A DNA stretch of 64,000 nucleotides from Oceaniovalibus sp. ACAM 378 (GTDB lineage Bacteria; Pseudomonadota; Alphaproteobacteria; Rhodobacterales; Rhodobacteraceae): contig NZ_VSJK01000010.1 of the NCBI RefSeq assembly GCF_008085915.1, forward strand, positions 62,001 through 126,000. Direction: 5' to 3'. Position 1 is the first letter of the stretch. The number at the start of each line of letters is the position of its first letter. The notes under the pieces are model-generated. The model was not told the origin of the DNA, made no database searches, and saw only the letters and a program-made list of their open reading frames with translations. Position numbers and translations under genes: made by a program. Below, piece after piece: positions 54,002 to 63,059 of this stretch.

Positions 54002-55654
54002 ATGACCACCCCAGAACGCGAGTCGATGGAATTTGACGTGGTGATCGTCGGCGCCGGACCTGCCGGCCTGTCTGCTGCGATCCGCCTGAAACAGCTCGAC
54101 GCGGATCTGAATGTCGTGGTCTTGGAAAAGGGGTCAGAGGTCGGCGCACATATCCTGTCGGGCGCAGTGCTCGACCCTGTCGGCCTTGACGCGCTGTTGC
54201 CGGATTGGCGCGACATGGGCGCGCCGATCACGGTTCCGGTACGCCAAGACACCTTTTACATGCTGGGCGCTGGCGGGAAAATTCGCGTCCCCAACTTCGC
54301 AATGCCTCCGCTGATGAGCAATCACGGCAATTTCATCGTATCCATGGGCAATGTCTGCCGCTGGATGGCCGAAGTGGCCGAGGGGCTGGGCGTCGAAATC
54401 TTTCCCGGCATGGCCTGTTCGGAAATCATCTATGGCGACAAGGGTCAGGTGACAGGCGTCGTGGCTGGTGAATTCGGACGCAACCCTGACGGCACGCCGG
54501 GCGCCAGCTACGAGCCGGGGATGGAACTGTTGGGCAAATACGTTTTCCTGTCAGAAGGTGTGCGCGGCAGCCTGTCAAAGCAGGTGATTGCGAAATACGA
54601 TCTGGCGCGCGACAGCGACGTGCAGAAATACGGCCTTGGGATGAAGGAAATCTGGGAAATCGACCCGGCCAAGCACCGTCCGGGCACCGTGACCCACACC
54701 ATGGGTTGGCCACTGGACGGCAATGCCGGGGGTGGATCCTTCATCTATCATATGGATAACAATCAGGTTTACGTCGGCTTTGTCGTTCACCTCAACTACG
54801 AGAACCCCTTTGTCTATCCGTATATGGAGTTTCAGCGGTTCAAGCATCACCCCATGGTCGCCGACCTTTTGAAGGGTGGCAAACGGGTGGCATACGGGGC
54901 GCGGGCGATCAACGAGGGCGGGTATCAGTCGATTCCCAAATCGGCCTTTCCGGGTGGCGCGCTGCTCGGATGTTCCGCCGGATTGGTCAATGTGCCGCGC
55001 ATCAAAGGCAATCACAACGCCATGCTGTCGGGCAAACTGGCCGCAGAATATGCGCATAACGCGATCAGGACCGGACGGTCGGGCGATATTCTGGACGGGT
55101 ATGACAGTGACCTGAAATCCGGGCCGGTTGGGCAGGATCTGAAAAAGGTCAGAAACGTCAAACCATTGTGGAGCCGGTACGGTCTGCTTGCCTCGCTCAC
55201 CATTGGCGGGTTCGATATGTGGACGAACGACCTTTTCGGTTTTTCCCTGTTCGGCACGCTGAAACATGGAAAAACCGATGCCGAGGCGACGAAGAAACAG
55301 TTCGGCTATTCGCCCATCGACTATCCCAGACCCGATGGGGTGTTGTCCTTTGACCGGCTGACCAATGTCAGCTTTTCAATGACAAACCACGCCGAAAATC
55401 AGCCCTCGCATCTGAAACTGATCGATCCGGATATCCCGGTGGATCGCAATCTGCCTGATTACGCAGGACTTTCAGCGCGGTATTGCCCCGCAGGCGTTTA
55501 CGAATTCGTGCAGGAAGAGGGCAAGCGGGCGCGCTTTGTCATCAACTTTCAAAACTGCGTGCATTGCAAAACATGCGATATCAAGGATCCGGCGCAGAAT
55601 ATCATCTGGACGGTGCCGCAGGGCGGCGATGGGCCAAATTATCCCAACATGTAA
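54002..55654 (+). CDS. Electron transfer flavoprotein-ubiquinone oxidoreductase
   Basis: 550 residues. The FAD Rossmann motif is VVIVGAGPAGLSAAI near the N-terminus. The C-terminal iron-sulfur site uses a Cys in RYCPAGVYEF (about residue 493) and CVHCKTCDIKDP (about residues 519-530). It passes electrons from reduced ETF, loaded by acyl-CoA dehydrogenases and other flavoenzymes, to ubiquinone at the inner membrane. It couples beta-oxidation (genes at 0.9-6.1 kb) to respiration. AAGGAC precedes the ATG. Confidence 0.96.
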   Translation: MTTPERESMEFDVVIVGAGPAGLSAAIRLKQLDADLNVVVLEKGSEVGAHILSGAVLDPVGLDALLPDWRDMGAPITVPVRQDTFYMLGAGGKIRVPNFAMPPLMSNHGNFIVSMGNVCRWMAEVAEGLGVEIFPGMACSEIIYGDKGQVTGVVAGEFGRNPDGTPGASYEPGMELLGKYVFLSEGVRGSLSKQVIAKYDLARDSDVQKYGLGMKEIWEIDPAKHRPGTVTHTMGWPLDGNAGGGSFIYHMDNNQVYVGFVVHLNYENPFVYPYMEFQRFKHHPMVADLLKGGKRVAYGARAINEGGYQSIPKSAFPGGALLGCSAGLVNVPRIKGNHNAMLSGKLAAEYAHNAIRTGRSGDILDGYDSDLKSGPVGQDLKKVRNVKPLWSRYGLLASLTIGGFDMWTNDLFGFSLFGTLKHGKTDAEATKKQFGYSPIDYPRPDGVLSFDRLTNVSFSMTNHAENQPSHLKLIDPDIPVDRNLPDYAGLSARYCPAGVYEFVQEEGKRARFVINFQNCVHCKTCDIKDPAQNIIWTVPQGGDGPNYPNM

Positions 55655-55753
55655 AACCTGCGTCATTTGGGGCGGTGATCCGCCGCGCCGCATGGACAGG
55701 GGACGGGTGACGGACTAGATTCCCGGCAATTCATTTTTCCGGAAGGTCCGTAC

Positions 55754-57469
55754 ATGCCCCTTGGTTTCACCGCGCGTCTGATCGCTGTTTCGGCGGTTGC
55801 GCTGGTCACCGCTCTGCCCGGCCATGCCGATGTCAACGCGGGCGCGTTTCTGGCCGCAAGGCAAGCGGCCGCCGATCACGATTTCGCCGCCGCTTCGCAG
55901 TATTTTGCCCGCGCGCTGCTGCGTGATCCGGGCAACGCGGAACTGATGGAATTCGCCGTCACGTCCTATACCGCGCTTGGTGATGTGAAACGCGCCGCAG
56001 TCGTCGCACGGCAGATGATCGGTGGCGACACCCCGAGCCAGATCGCCAATCTGGTTCTGTTGGGCGATGCCGCCAAAGCCGCCGAGTGGAGCGATATTCT
56101 GGCCGATCTCGATGCCGGGCAAAGCGTGGGTCCGCTTTTCGATGGCCTGCTGAAAGGCTGGGCGCTGATCGGCGATCATCAGACCGAAGCGGCGATGACC
56201 CAGTTCGAAGAAGTGTCAAAAGCACCCGGCGTGCGCGCCTTTGGCCAATATCACAAGGCGCTGGCCCTTGCCGCAACAGGCGATTTCGCCGGCGCCGAGG
56301 AAGTGCTGGCCGATCCTGCCGATGGCGGGCTGCGGCTGACCCGGCGGGGATTGGTTGCCCGGGCACAGATCCTGTCGCAACTGGGCCGCCAGACAGACGC
56401 GATCAAAGTCCTGCGCGACGTTTTCGGCACCGACACAGACCGCGTGCTGGATCAGGTGATCGACGCGCTGGAGGCGGGCGAAGTCGTGCCGTTTGACATC
56501 GCCCCTGATGCAACGGCGGGTGTGGCCGAGGTGTTCTTTTCGATCGGCAACGCCCTGAGCGGCGAGGCAAATGACGCCTATACCCTGCTCTATACCCGGA
56601 TGGCCGAACATCTGCGCCCCGACCACATCGAAGCCAAGATGATGTCGGCAATCATGCTCGACCGGCTGGAACGCTTTGATCTTGCCATCAAAGCCTATGG
56701 CACTGTGCCGCGCGAATCAGCCGCCTTTGACGCCGCCGAACTGGGCCGGGCCGAGGCGCTGCGCCGATCCGGCAAAATCGACACCGCAACCGAGGTGATC
56801 CGGCAACTGGCCGACCAGCGGCCCGAACTGCCGCTGATCCATGTGACCCTTGGCGACACCCTGCGCGAACAGGAACTCTATGAGGAAGCGCTCGTCGCCT
56901 ATGACAAGGCCATCGCTCTGTTCGGCGAACCCGCCGAAGAACAGTGGATCGTGTATTTCGCCCGGGGCATTGCACACGAACGGACCGACGATTTCGATGG
57001 CGCCGAGCGTGATTTTCGGCAGGCGCTGACCCTGAACCCGGATCAGCCGCAGGTGTTGAACTATCTCGGGTACTCCTATGTGGAGAAGCAGATCAATCTG
57101 GACGAAGCGCTGGGCATGATCGAGCGCGCCGTCGCCGCCCTCCCTGACAGCGGATATATCACCGACAGTCTTGGCTGGGTCTTCTATCGTCTCGGTCGCT
57201 ATGACGAAGCGGTCACTCCGATGGAGCGTGCGGTCGAACTCATGCCAATCGATCCTGTGGTCAATGACCACTTGGGCGATGTGTACTGGGCCGTGGGCCG
57301 CACTCTTGAGGCGCGGTTTCAGTGGAAACGCGCCCTGTCGTTCATCGATCCTGCCGATACAGACGTCGAGGCAGACCCCGACCGCATCCGCCGCAAGCTG
57401 GACGTCGGGCTGGACGCTGTGCTGGACGCAGAAGGCGCGCCACCGCTGAAAGTGGCGAATGATCTCTGA
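55754..57469 (+). CDS. Tetratricopeptide-repeat protein, secreted
   Basis: 571 residues with a signal peptide (MPLGFTARLIAVSAVALVTA, cleavage after GHA). About ten TPR-like helical pairs follow, for example AAADHDFAAASQYFARALLRD, EEALVAYDKAIALFGEP and RDFRQALTLNPDQPQVLNYLG, with a C-terminal YWAVGRTLEARFQWKRAL unit. It is probably a periplasmic or outer-membrane-associated scaffold; there is no lipobox cysteine, so it is not a lipoprotein by this criterion. The stop region overlaps ispE by 11 bases, implying co-transcription. Confidence 0.9.
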   Translation: MPLGFTARLIAVSAVALVTALPGHADVNAGAFLAARQAAADHDFAAASQYFARALLRDPGNAELMEFAVTSYTALGDVKRAAVVARQMIGGDTPSQIANLVLLGDAAKAAEWSDILADLDAGQSVGPLFDGLLKGWALIGDHQTEAAMTQFEEVSKAPGVRAFGQYHKALALAATGDFAGAEEVLADPADGGLRLTRRGLVARAQILSQLGRQTDAIKVLRDVFGTDTDRVLDQVIDALEAGEVVPFDIAPDATAGVAEVFFSIGNALSGEANDAYTLLYTRMAEHLRPDHIEAKMMSAIMLDRLERFDLAIKAYGTVPRESAAFDAAELGRAEALRRSGKIDTATEVIRQLADQRPELPLIHVTLGDTLREQELYEEALVAYDKAIALFGEPAEEQWIVYFARGIAHERTDDFDGAERDFRQALTLNPDQPQVLNYLGYSYVEKQINLDEALGMIERAVAALPDSGYITDSLGWVFYRLGRYDEAVTPMERAVELMPIDPVVNDHLGDVYWAVGRTLEARFQWKRALSFIDPADTDVEADPDRIRRKLDVGLDAVLDAEGAPPLKVANDL

Positions 57470-58313
57470 GGCCTTTGCCCCGGCCAAGATCAATCTGACG
57501 CTGCATGTCACCGGTCGTCGCACCGATGGTTTCCATCTGTTGGATTCGCTGGTCGCCTTTGCCACCGTCGGCGACCGGGTGACGGTAACACCCGCCGCCG
57601 CATGGTCGCTGCAGGTTACCGGGCCAATGGCGGCTGGTGTGCCGGTTGACGACGGCAATCTGACCCTTCGCGCGGCGCTTATGAGTGAGGGGACGCCCTG
57701 TGCCATCACGCTGGACAAACATTTGCCGCTGGCCTCGGGCATCGGCGGCGGTTCGGCGGACGCAGCGGCCACCCTGCGGGCGCTGGTGGCCTTGGATGGG
57801 CGGGCGCTGCCGCCCGATCTGACGCGACTGGGCGCTGATGTGCCCGTCTGCCTGCGCGCCACCCCCTGCCGCATGTCCGGGATCGGTGAGACTCTGGATG
57901 ATGTTCCGTGCCTGCCGCCAATTCACGCCGTTCTGGCCAATCCACGCGTCGCGGTCCCGACTCCGGATGTGTTCGCGCGGCTGGCCGAGAAATCCAATCC
58001 GCCGATGCCCGAATCTCTTCCCGATTGGCCTGACACGCGCGCCTTTGCACGTTGGCTGGCCACGCAGCGCAACGATCTGGAGCGGCCAGCCCAAGATATC
58101 GCCCCAGTGATCGGAACGGTCCTGTCGCGGCTGACGGCCACAGATGGCTGTTTACTGGCCCGGATGTCGGGATCGGGCGCGACCTGCTTCGGGATTTACG
58201 ACAGCGCGCTCATGGCCACCCGGGCAGCCGAGAGCCTGCGCACCCGGCACCCGGAATGGTGGGTCGTCACCACACGCCTTGGCGCTGGTCAGACGATCCG
58301 CGCCACGACGTAA
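57459..58313 (+). CDS. ispE: 4-diphosphocytidyl-2-C-methyl-D-erythritol kinase
   Basis: 284 residues of the GHMP kinase family. The substrate-binding lysine is Lys10 (FAPAKINLTLHV), the ATP-binding loop is LPLASGIGGGSADAAATL, and the catalytic Asp lies in LGADVPVCLR. A C-terminal MSGSGATCFGIYDS motif is also present. It phosphorylates CDP-methylerythritol in the MEP isoprenoid pathway. Its 5' end overlaps the TPR gene by 11 bases and its 3' end overlaps the convergent polyprenyl synthase gene by 25 bases. Confidence 0.97.
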   Translation: MISEAFAPAKINLTLHVTGRRTDGFHLLDSLVAFATVGDRVTVTPAAAWSLQVTGPMAAGVPVDDGNLTLRAALMSEGTPCAITLDKHLPLASGIGGGSADAAATLRALVALDGRALPPDLTRLGADVPVCLRATPCRMSGIGETLDDVPCLPPIHAVLANPRVAVPTPDVFARLAEKSNPPMPESLPDWPDTRAFARWLATQRNDLERPAQDIAPVIGTVLSRLTATDGCLLARMSGSGATCFGIYDSALMATRAAESLRTRHPEWWVVTTRLGAGQTIRATT

Positions 58314-59287
58314 TCGGCAAGATCGGACAGCATTTCACGCAGGTCAGAGTCGGGAAAGACGTCCAGCGCGTTTTTCGCGGTCACAACCCAGTCCAGCGCC
58401 GTCTGCCGTGTGCTTTCCAGCGTGCCGTGGGTCTGGAGCAGGCCCAGAGCGCGTTCAAGATCGCCCTCGTCCTGTTTGCCCTTGCCGATGGTTCGCACCC
58501 AGAACGCCCATTCGCCCGTATCGGCATGGGTCACCGCGCGGATCACCGGCAAGGTCAGCTTGCGCTCGCGGAAATCGTCGCCGATGTTCTTGCCGATCGC
58601 CTCGCCTCCGGTCCAGTCCAGCAGGTCGTCCACCATTTGAAACGCAATGCCCAGAGCGTCGCCATAGGTGCGCAGCGCGGCAATTTCATCCTCGTGGGTC
58701 GCCGCAATCACGCCCCCCACCTCGGTCGCGGCGGCAAACAGGGCTGCCGTCTTGCCGCGCACGATCTTGAGATATGTCTCTTCCGAAGTGCCAAGATCCT
58801 GAGCCGCGGTCAGTTGCAGCACCTCACCCTCGGCAATCGTCGCGCTGGCGTTGGCAAGGATGTCCAGCACCCGCAGAGATCCAGTTTCGACCATCAGCTG
58901 AAACGACCGCGCGAACAAATAATCGCCCACCAGCACCGATGACTTGTTGTCCCACAAAAGATTCGCGGTGGGCCGTCCGCGCCGCTGACCGGATTCGTCG
59001 ACCACATCGTCATGCAGCAGGGTGGCGGTGTGAATGAATTCAACCGTCGCCGCCAGACGGATGTGATGATCGCCGCCATATCCACACAGCCGTGCGGCAG
59101 CCAGCGTCAGCATCGGGCGAATGCGTTTGCCGCCCGCTTCGATCAGATGCGCCGTCACTTCTGGGATGCGTGGCGCGTGTTCGCTGGCCATCCGCGCACG
59201 AATCAGCGTGTTCACCGCCGCCAATTCTGGCGCCAGAAATGTTGCGATCCGTTCGTGGGGCTTGGCGCTCGTGTGATCCAGGCTCAT
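58289..59287 (-). CDS. Long-chain polyprenyl diphosphate synthase
   Basis: 332 residues, a trans-prenyltransferase. The first aspartate-rich motif is LLHDDVVDESGQRRGRP and the second is QMVDDLLDWTGG. The size and the small residues near the first motif fit octaprenyl or decaprenyl diphosphate synthases, which build the ubiquinone side chain; alphaproteobacteria commonly make Q-10. Chain length is not decided here. AAAAGGGG precedes the ATG. It overlaps ispE convergently. Confidence 0.92.
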   Translation of the reverse strand: MSLDHTSAKPHERIATFLAPELAAVNTLIRARMASEHAPRIPEVTAHLIEAGGKRIRPMLTLAAARLCGYGGDHHIRLAATVEFIHTATLLHDDVVDESGQRRGRPTANLLWDNKSSVLVGDYLFARSFQLMVETGSLRVLDILANASATIAEGEVLQLTAAQDLGTSEETYLKIVRGKTAALFAAATEVGGVIAATHEDEIAALRTYGDALGIAFQMVDDLLDWTGGEAIGKNIGDDFRERKLTLPVIRAVTHADTGEWAFWVRTIGKGKQDEGDLERALGLLQTHGTLESTRQTALDWVVTAKNALDVFPDSDLREMLSDLADYVVARIV

Positions 59288-59342
59288 CCCGCCCCTTTTC
59301 CAAGTCTCGACAAACCGGTCAGTCTGCCATTATGTCACGCCT

Positions 59343-59561
59343 ATGAAGGAACTGATCCGTACCAGCGACCCAACCATCGTAGCTTTTGCCACCGCGCTTC
59401 TGTCGGGCGAGGATATAGAGTGCTTTGAAATGGACGTCCATATGAGCGTGTTGGAAGGATCGATCGGGATCCTCCCGCGCCGTCTGATGGTGCGTGACGG
59501 CGATCTGTTCCGCGCCCGCACCGTCATGCGCGACAACGACATCGAAATTGTCGACAGATGA
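59343..59561 (+). CDS. DUF2007-domain protein
   Basis: 72 residues: MKELIRTSDPTIVAFATALL, then ECFEMDVHMSVLEGS and the conserved PRRLMVRDGD segment. DUF2007 proteins are small putative signal-transducing or metal-related folds of unknown function. The stop overlaps the preferred start of the methyltransferase gene by 14 bases (or an ATG frame at 59494 by more). Confidence 0.85.
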   Translation: MKELIRTSDPTIVAFATALLSGEDIECFEMDVHMSVLEGSIGILPRRLMVRDGDLFRARTVMRDNDIEIVDR

Positions 59562-60297
59562 CCTGACTTGCGACGCGTTTCTGGGCGGGCGGTTGCACCT
59601 CTGGCAGCCCGCTCAGGGGTATCGCGCCGGGATCGACGCGGTGTTACTGGCCGCTGCCGTGCCTGCAGTGGCCGGGCAGTCGGTGCTTGATCTGGGCTGC
59701 GGTGTGGGAGCGGCGGCGCTGTGCCTTGGGGCAAGGGTACCGGGGCTGCATCTGGCCGGGATCGAAGTACAGGCCCGGTGTGCCGATCTGGCGCGCCGCA
59801 ACGGAATCGAGAACCGAATCACCTTAAACGTGCATACTGGCGATATCGCCATGATGCCCGCGCCTCTGCGACAACGCAGTTTTGACCATGTGATCGTCAA
59901 TCCACCTTATTTTCATGCCCAAAATCGCATTCCTTCGCCGGAAATCGGGCGCGAAACGGCTCAGGCCGGAGATACACCTCTGGTTGAGTGGGTTGACGCG
60001 GCGACACGGCGGCTGGCGCCCAAGGGACGGCTGAGCGTCATTTTGCGGGCCGATCGTCTTCCCGATCTCATGTCCGCCATCGACGATCGGCTCGGCAGCA
60101 TCATCCTCTGGCCGTTTCAGGCAAGGATCAGCCGACCTGCGCGCATGATCCTGCTGACTGCCCAAAAAGGTGGCAGATCTGCGTTCATCTTACGCAACCC
60201 GTTGATACTGCACAGTGGTCAGCGCCATGATTCTGACCGCGAATCATACACCGAATCAGTTCGCATGGCACTGCGAGACGCCCGACCCCTGATTTGA
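59548..60297 (+). CDS. TrmN6-like tRNA (adenine-N6) methyltransferase
   Basis: 249 residues from a TTG (reading LSTDDLTCDAFLGGRLHLW). A conventional ATG at 59494 is in frame but the first 18 residues look unlike the family, while an ATG at 59558 is out of frame. The SAM-binding motif I is VLDLGCGVGAAAL, and the adenine-N6 catalytic motif is IVNPPYFHAQNRI. The GYRAGIDAVLLAAA segment matches TrmN6-type (tRNA1-Val A37) enzymes. RNA substrate inferred only from family. Confidence 0.82.
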   Translation: MSTDDLTCDAFLGGRLHLWQPAQGYRAGIDAVLLAAAVPAVAGQSVLDLGCGVGAAALCLGARVPGLHLAGIEVQARCADLARRNGIENRITLNVHTGDIAMMPAPLRQRSFDHVIVNPPYFHAQNRIPSPEIGRETAQAGDTPLVEWVDAATRRLAPKGRLSVILRADRLPDLMSAIDDRLGSIILWPFQARISRPARMILLTAQKGGRSAFILRNPLILHSGQRHDSDRESYTESVRMALRDARPLI

Positions 60298-60400
60298 CAT
60301 AAATTGTCCAGCTTAAATCGGTGATTTTCGATACTCGCTGATGACAGATGCAGAAAAATATGCTCGACTGGTCTGACCATCATCAGGCAGGAGGACAACC

Positions 60401-60568
60401 ATGACAATGAGTTCGCACGTTCAGGAGCTTCGTAGAAAGCACCAGGCACTCTCAGATATGGTCGAGAGCGCCCATCGCAGCCCCGCCACGGACGATCTCA
60501 AAATTCGCGAATTGAAGAAACAAAAACTGCATCTCAAACAACAGATCGAGCGGCTGGAAACCGCTTAA
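60401..60568 (+). CDS. YdcH/DUF465-type protein
   Basis: 55 residues (MTMSSHVQELRRKHQALS, then LKKQKLHLKQQIERLETA), a short amphipathic helical hairpin of the DUF465 (YdcH) type. AGGAGG sits six bases before the ATG. Families of this type are small, highly conserved and of unknown function. Its stop overlaps the convergent EamA gene by four bases. Confidence 0.85.
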   Translation: MTMSSHVQELRRKHQALSDMVESAHRSPATDDLKIRELKKQKLHLKQQIERLETA

Positions 60569-61428
60569 TCCGACTTTGTGCTGGCCGACGCGGCCAGCAG
60601 CGCCCCGCCCGCGATCAGACCGGCCGACAGAATCAGCGGCCAGGCGGCCGGGGCGATCCCTGCAACGACCAGCACCAACGTCGAAAGTAACGGCGCAGCA
60701 TATGACACGACTCCCAAAAGCTGAATGTCGCCTCTTTTGACCCCGATATCCCACACATAGAACGCCAGTCCAACTGGCCCGAGCCCCAAGAGCACTGTTG
60801 ATGCCCAGCCAGTGGTATCGACCGGCCAGGCGGTGGTTTCGAATAACATATGCCCGACAGCCGAAAGAATGGCGGTGGCGACGCAGAACACCGCAACGCT
60901 TTGCGTGGGAACCGTGCCCAATCGACGCGAAATCACAGAGTAGCCGCTCCAGACCAAGGCACACAGAAGGGCAAGCCCATAGCCAGGCAACGCAGAACTG
61001 TTGAACCCCGCCCCTTTCGCGACGATCAAAGCAGCACCCGCAAATCCGGTCAGCGCACCCAGAATATGCCCGGCACGCAACCGTTCTCCCGGCAAAAGCC
61101 CCGAAAACAGCACGATCAGCAATGGCCAGAGATAGGCGATCAAACCCGCCTCGGCCGCAGGGGCCATGCGCAGGGCAGAAAAATAGAGCGCGTGATAGCC
61201 GAACAACCCTGCGGTCCCAAAAACATAGACCGGCAGCGGCACACGGGCCAGTTGCCCAAACGCGCCCGTCACCCCCACCCAAACGAGCCCCAGTGCCCCG
61301 CCGATCGCAAAGCAGATGGCGTTCAACTGCAGCGGCGGCACCGGCGCCGACCCAACGGTCAATAAGGCCAGCAGTGCCCAAAGCACGACAGCAAGAAATC
61401 CAATGACAGTGGCGCGGGACCGGGTCAC
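60565..61428 (-). CDS. EamA/DMT-family transporter
   Basis: 287 residues from a GTG (MTRSRATVIGFLAVVLW) with AGAAG upstream; about ten hydrophobic helices in two EamA halves. The signature-like GYHALYFSALRMAPAAEAGLIAYLWPL in pieces is typical of aromatic or other amino-acid exporters of the family (YddG branch resemblance), but the substrate is unknown. It is the second DMT transporter in the window. Confidence 0.87.
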   Translation of the reverse strand: MTRSRATVIGFLAVVLWALLALLTVGSAPVPPLQLNAICFAIGGALGLVWVGVTGAFGQLARVPLPVYVFGTAGLFGYHALYFSALRMAPAAEAGLIAYLWPLLIVLFSGLLPGERLRAGHILGALTGFAGAALIVAKGAGFNSSALPGYGLALLCALVWSGYSVISRRLGTVPTQSVAVFCVATAILSAVGHMLFETTAWPVDTTGWASTVLLGLGPVGLAFYVWDIGVKRGDIQLLGVVSYAAPLLSTLVLVVAGIAPAAWPLILSAGLIAGGALLAASASTKSD

Positions 61429-61702
61429 CGGTACGCTTCTTCTGGGTGGAACAGGGTCCGCCCGCTGAATACCTTTGGACCGTTAAGGGATTCGTTGGTG
61501 GCGTGAGGCATGTAATTGTTTGCCGGAAGTGGCTGACGGTGGAACATATCAGGCAGGTCCGCCCCGAGAGATTGCCGCAGGCACTTACACTTCCGTCCCG
61601 AGAACCAAGGTGTGGCTTAGCCTGCCAAGGATCGTGGCCGGTGGCGGATCGCCAGTATCACGCGCCACCGCCGTTTTCCGCTCCGCCCCGGGGCCGGAAC
61701 AC
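61429..61702. other. Intergenic leader of the EamA gene with inverted repeats
   Basis: No gene seen in 61429-61748. On the minus strand it would be the EamA leader. CGGTGGCG at 61639-61646 pairs with CGCCACCG at 61663-61670. A 75-base segment at 61552-61626 begins GGCAGG and ends CCTGCC but does not fold as a tRNA, having no T-loop consensus. Candidate structured leader, low confidence. Confidence 0.3.
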
Positions 61703-61729
61703 AACGGGGCCGGATCGACCGGCCCCGTT
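61703..61729 (-). terminator. Hairpin downstream of the thiolase gene
   Basis: AACGGGGCCGG, loop ATCGA, CCGGCCCCGTT: a perfect eleven-base-pair stem 20 bases after the thiolase stop on the minus strand. Only TTGTGTT follows, so the U-tract is poor, but strength and position support a terminator. Confidence 0.7.
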
Positions 61730-61748
61730 GCACCATATCAAAAGCGCA

Positions 61749-62921
61749 TCACCGCTCGACGCAGAGCGCCACGCCCATGCCGCCGCCGATGCACAGGGTC
61801 GCAATACCCTTTTTCGCATCGCGTCGCACCATTTCGAACAGCAAGGTATTCAGCACCCGGCAACCCGAGGCGCCGATGGGGTGGCCGATTGCAATGGCGC
61901 CACCATTGACGTTGACGATTTCCGGATCCCAGCCCATGTCCTTGTTCACGGCACAGGCTTGGGCCGCAAACGCCTCGTTCGCCTCGATCAGATCAAGATC
62001 ACCGATCGACCAACCGGCTTTTTCCAACGCCTTCTTCGACGCGTGAACCGGGCCCATACCCATGATCGAAGGGTCCAGCCCAGCAGTGGCATAGCTGGCG
62101 ATGCGGCCCAGCGGGGTCAGGCCGCGCTTTTCTGCCTCTTTGTCGGTCATCAGCAGAACTGCGGCGGCACCGTCGTTCAGGCCCGATGCGTTCGCGGCGG
62201 TGACACTGCCGTCCTTGGTGAAGGCCGGGCGCAGTTTCCGCATCGCCTCCATGGTGGCGCCGTGACGGATATATTCATCGGCATCGACCACCGTGTCGCC
62301 TTTGCGGCCCTTGACGGTATAGGCGATGATTTCATCGGCAAACTTGCCCGCTTTCTGGGCGGCCTCGGCCTTATTCTGGGATGCGACGGCGAATTCATCC
62401 TGCTGATCGCGGGAAATCTGCCACTTTTCGGCGACGTTTTCCGCAGTTTGACCCATGTGATAGCCGTTGAAGGCATCCCACAACCCGTCCTTGATCATCG
62501 AATCGATCAGGTTCAGATCGCCCATCTTTTGCCCCGGGCGCATGTTTTGCACGTGGGGCGACATCGACATGTTTTCCTGCCCGCCCGCAGCGACAATGGC
62601 CGCATCGCCCAACTGAATGTGTTGCGCGCCCAGCGCGACGGCGCGCAGACCGGAGCCGCACACCTGATTGATGCCCCATGCCGCCGCTTCGATGGGCAGA
62701 CCCGCCTTGATATGGGCCTGACGGGCGGGGTTCTGTCCTTGTCCGGCGGTCAAGACCTGACCGAGAATCGTTTCGCTCACCTCGGACTTGTCGATGCCGG
62801 AGCGGGCAATCAAACCTTCCAGAACGGCAGCACCCAGATCGTGGGCGGGTACATTGGCGAACGATCCAAGAAAACTCCCCACCGCTGTGCGGCCTGCGGA
62901 AACGATAACGACATTGGTCAT
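61749..62921 (-). CDS. phaA: Acetyl-CoA C-acetyltransferase (acetoacetyl-CoA thiolase)
   Basis: 390 residues, biosynthetic thiolase. The acylated cysteine is Cys88 ([11 protein letters not shown]), the catalytic His is in GHPIGASGC, and the second Cys lies in [11 protein letters not shown]. It condenses two acetyl-CoA to acetoacetyl-CoA, the first step of polyhydroxybutyrate synthesis and of the ethylmalonyl-CoA pathway. AAGGGG precedes the ATG by eight bases; the 39-residue upstream extension is not conserved-looking. phaA versus atoB naming is by context only, and no phaB or phaC is seen. Confidence 0.93.
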   Translation of the reverse strand: MTNVVIVSAGRTAVGSFLGSFANVPAHDLGAAVLEGLIARSGIDKSEVSETILGQVLTAGQGQNPARQAHIKAGLPIEAAAWGINQVCGSGLRAVALGAQHIQLGDAAIVAAGGQENMSMSPHVQNMRPGQKMGDLNLIDSMIKDGLWDAFNGYHMGQTAENVAEKWQISRDQQDEFAVASQNKAEAAQKAGKFADEIIAYTVKGRKGDTVVDADEYIRHGATMEAMRKLRPAFTKDGSVTAANASGLNDGAAAVLLMTDKEAEKRGLTPLGRIASYATAGLDPSIMGMGPVHASKKALEKAGWSIGDLDLIEANEAFAAQACAVNKDMGWDPEIVNVNGGAIAIGHPIGASGCRVLNTLLFEMVRRDAKKGIATLCIGGGMGVALCVER

Positions 62922-63006
62922 GAAGGGTGCCCCTTTTCGGACTTGCGGCAGACGCCAGGCCCGGGGACGGTATCGTGCCCCCGGACGCCTGCGCCGGTTC
63001 GCCTCA

Positions 63007-63035
63007 AGACTAGGGAGTGCCGCAGGAAAATACAA
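63007..63035 (-). promoter_or_regulatory. Candidate promoter of the thiolase gene
   Basis: On the minus strand TTGTAT (-35) and TAGTCT (-10) are 17 bases apart, within the gap between the EAL gene and the thiolase. It would give a leader of about 80 bases. Confidence 0.35.
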
Positions 63036-63059
63036 CATTCGCGCGCGACAGTGGTTGCA

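Noticed and set aside
61552-61626. tRNA-like 75-base segment with complementary ends
   Set aside because: No T-loop GTTCGA consensus, no anticodon arm and no CCA-compatible acceptor.
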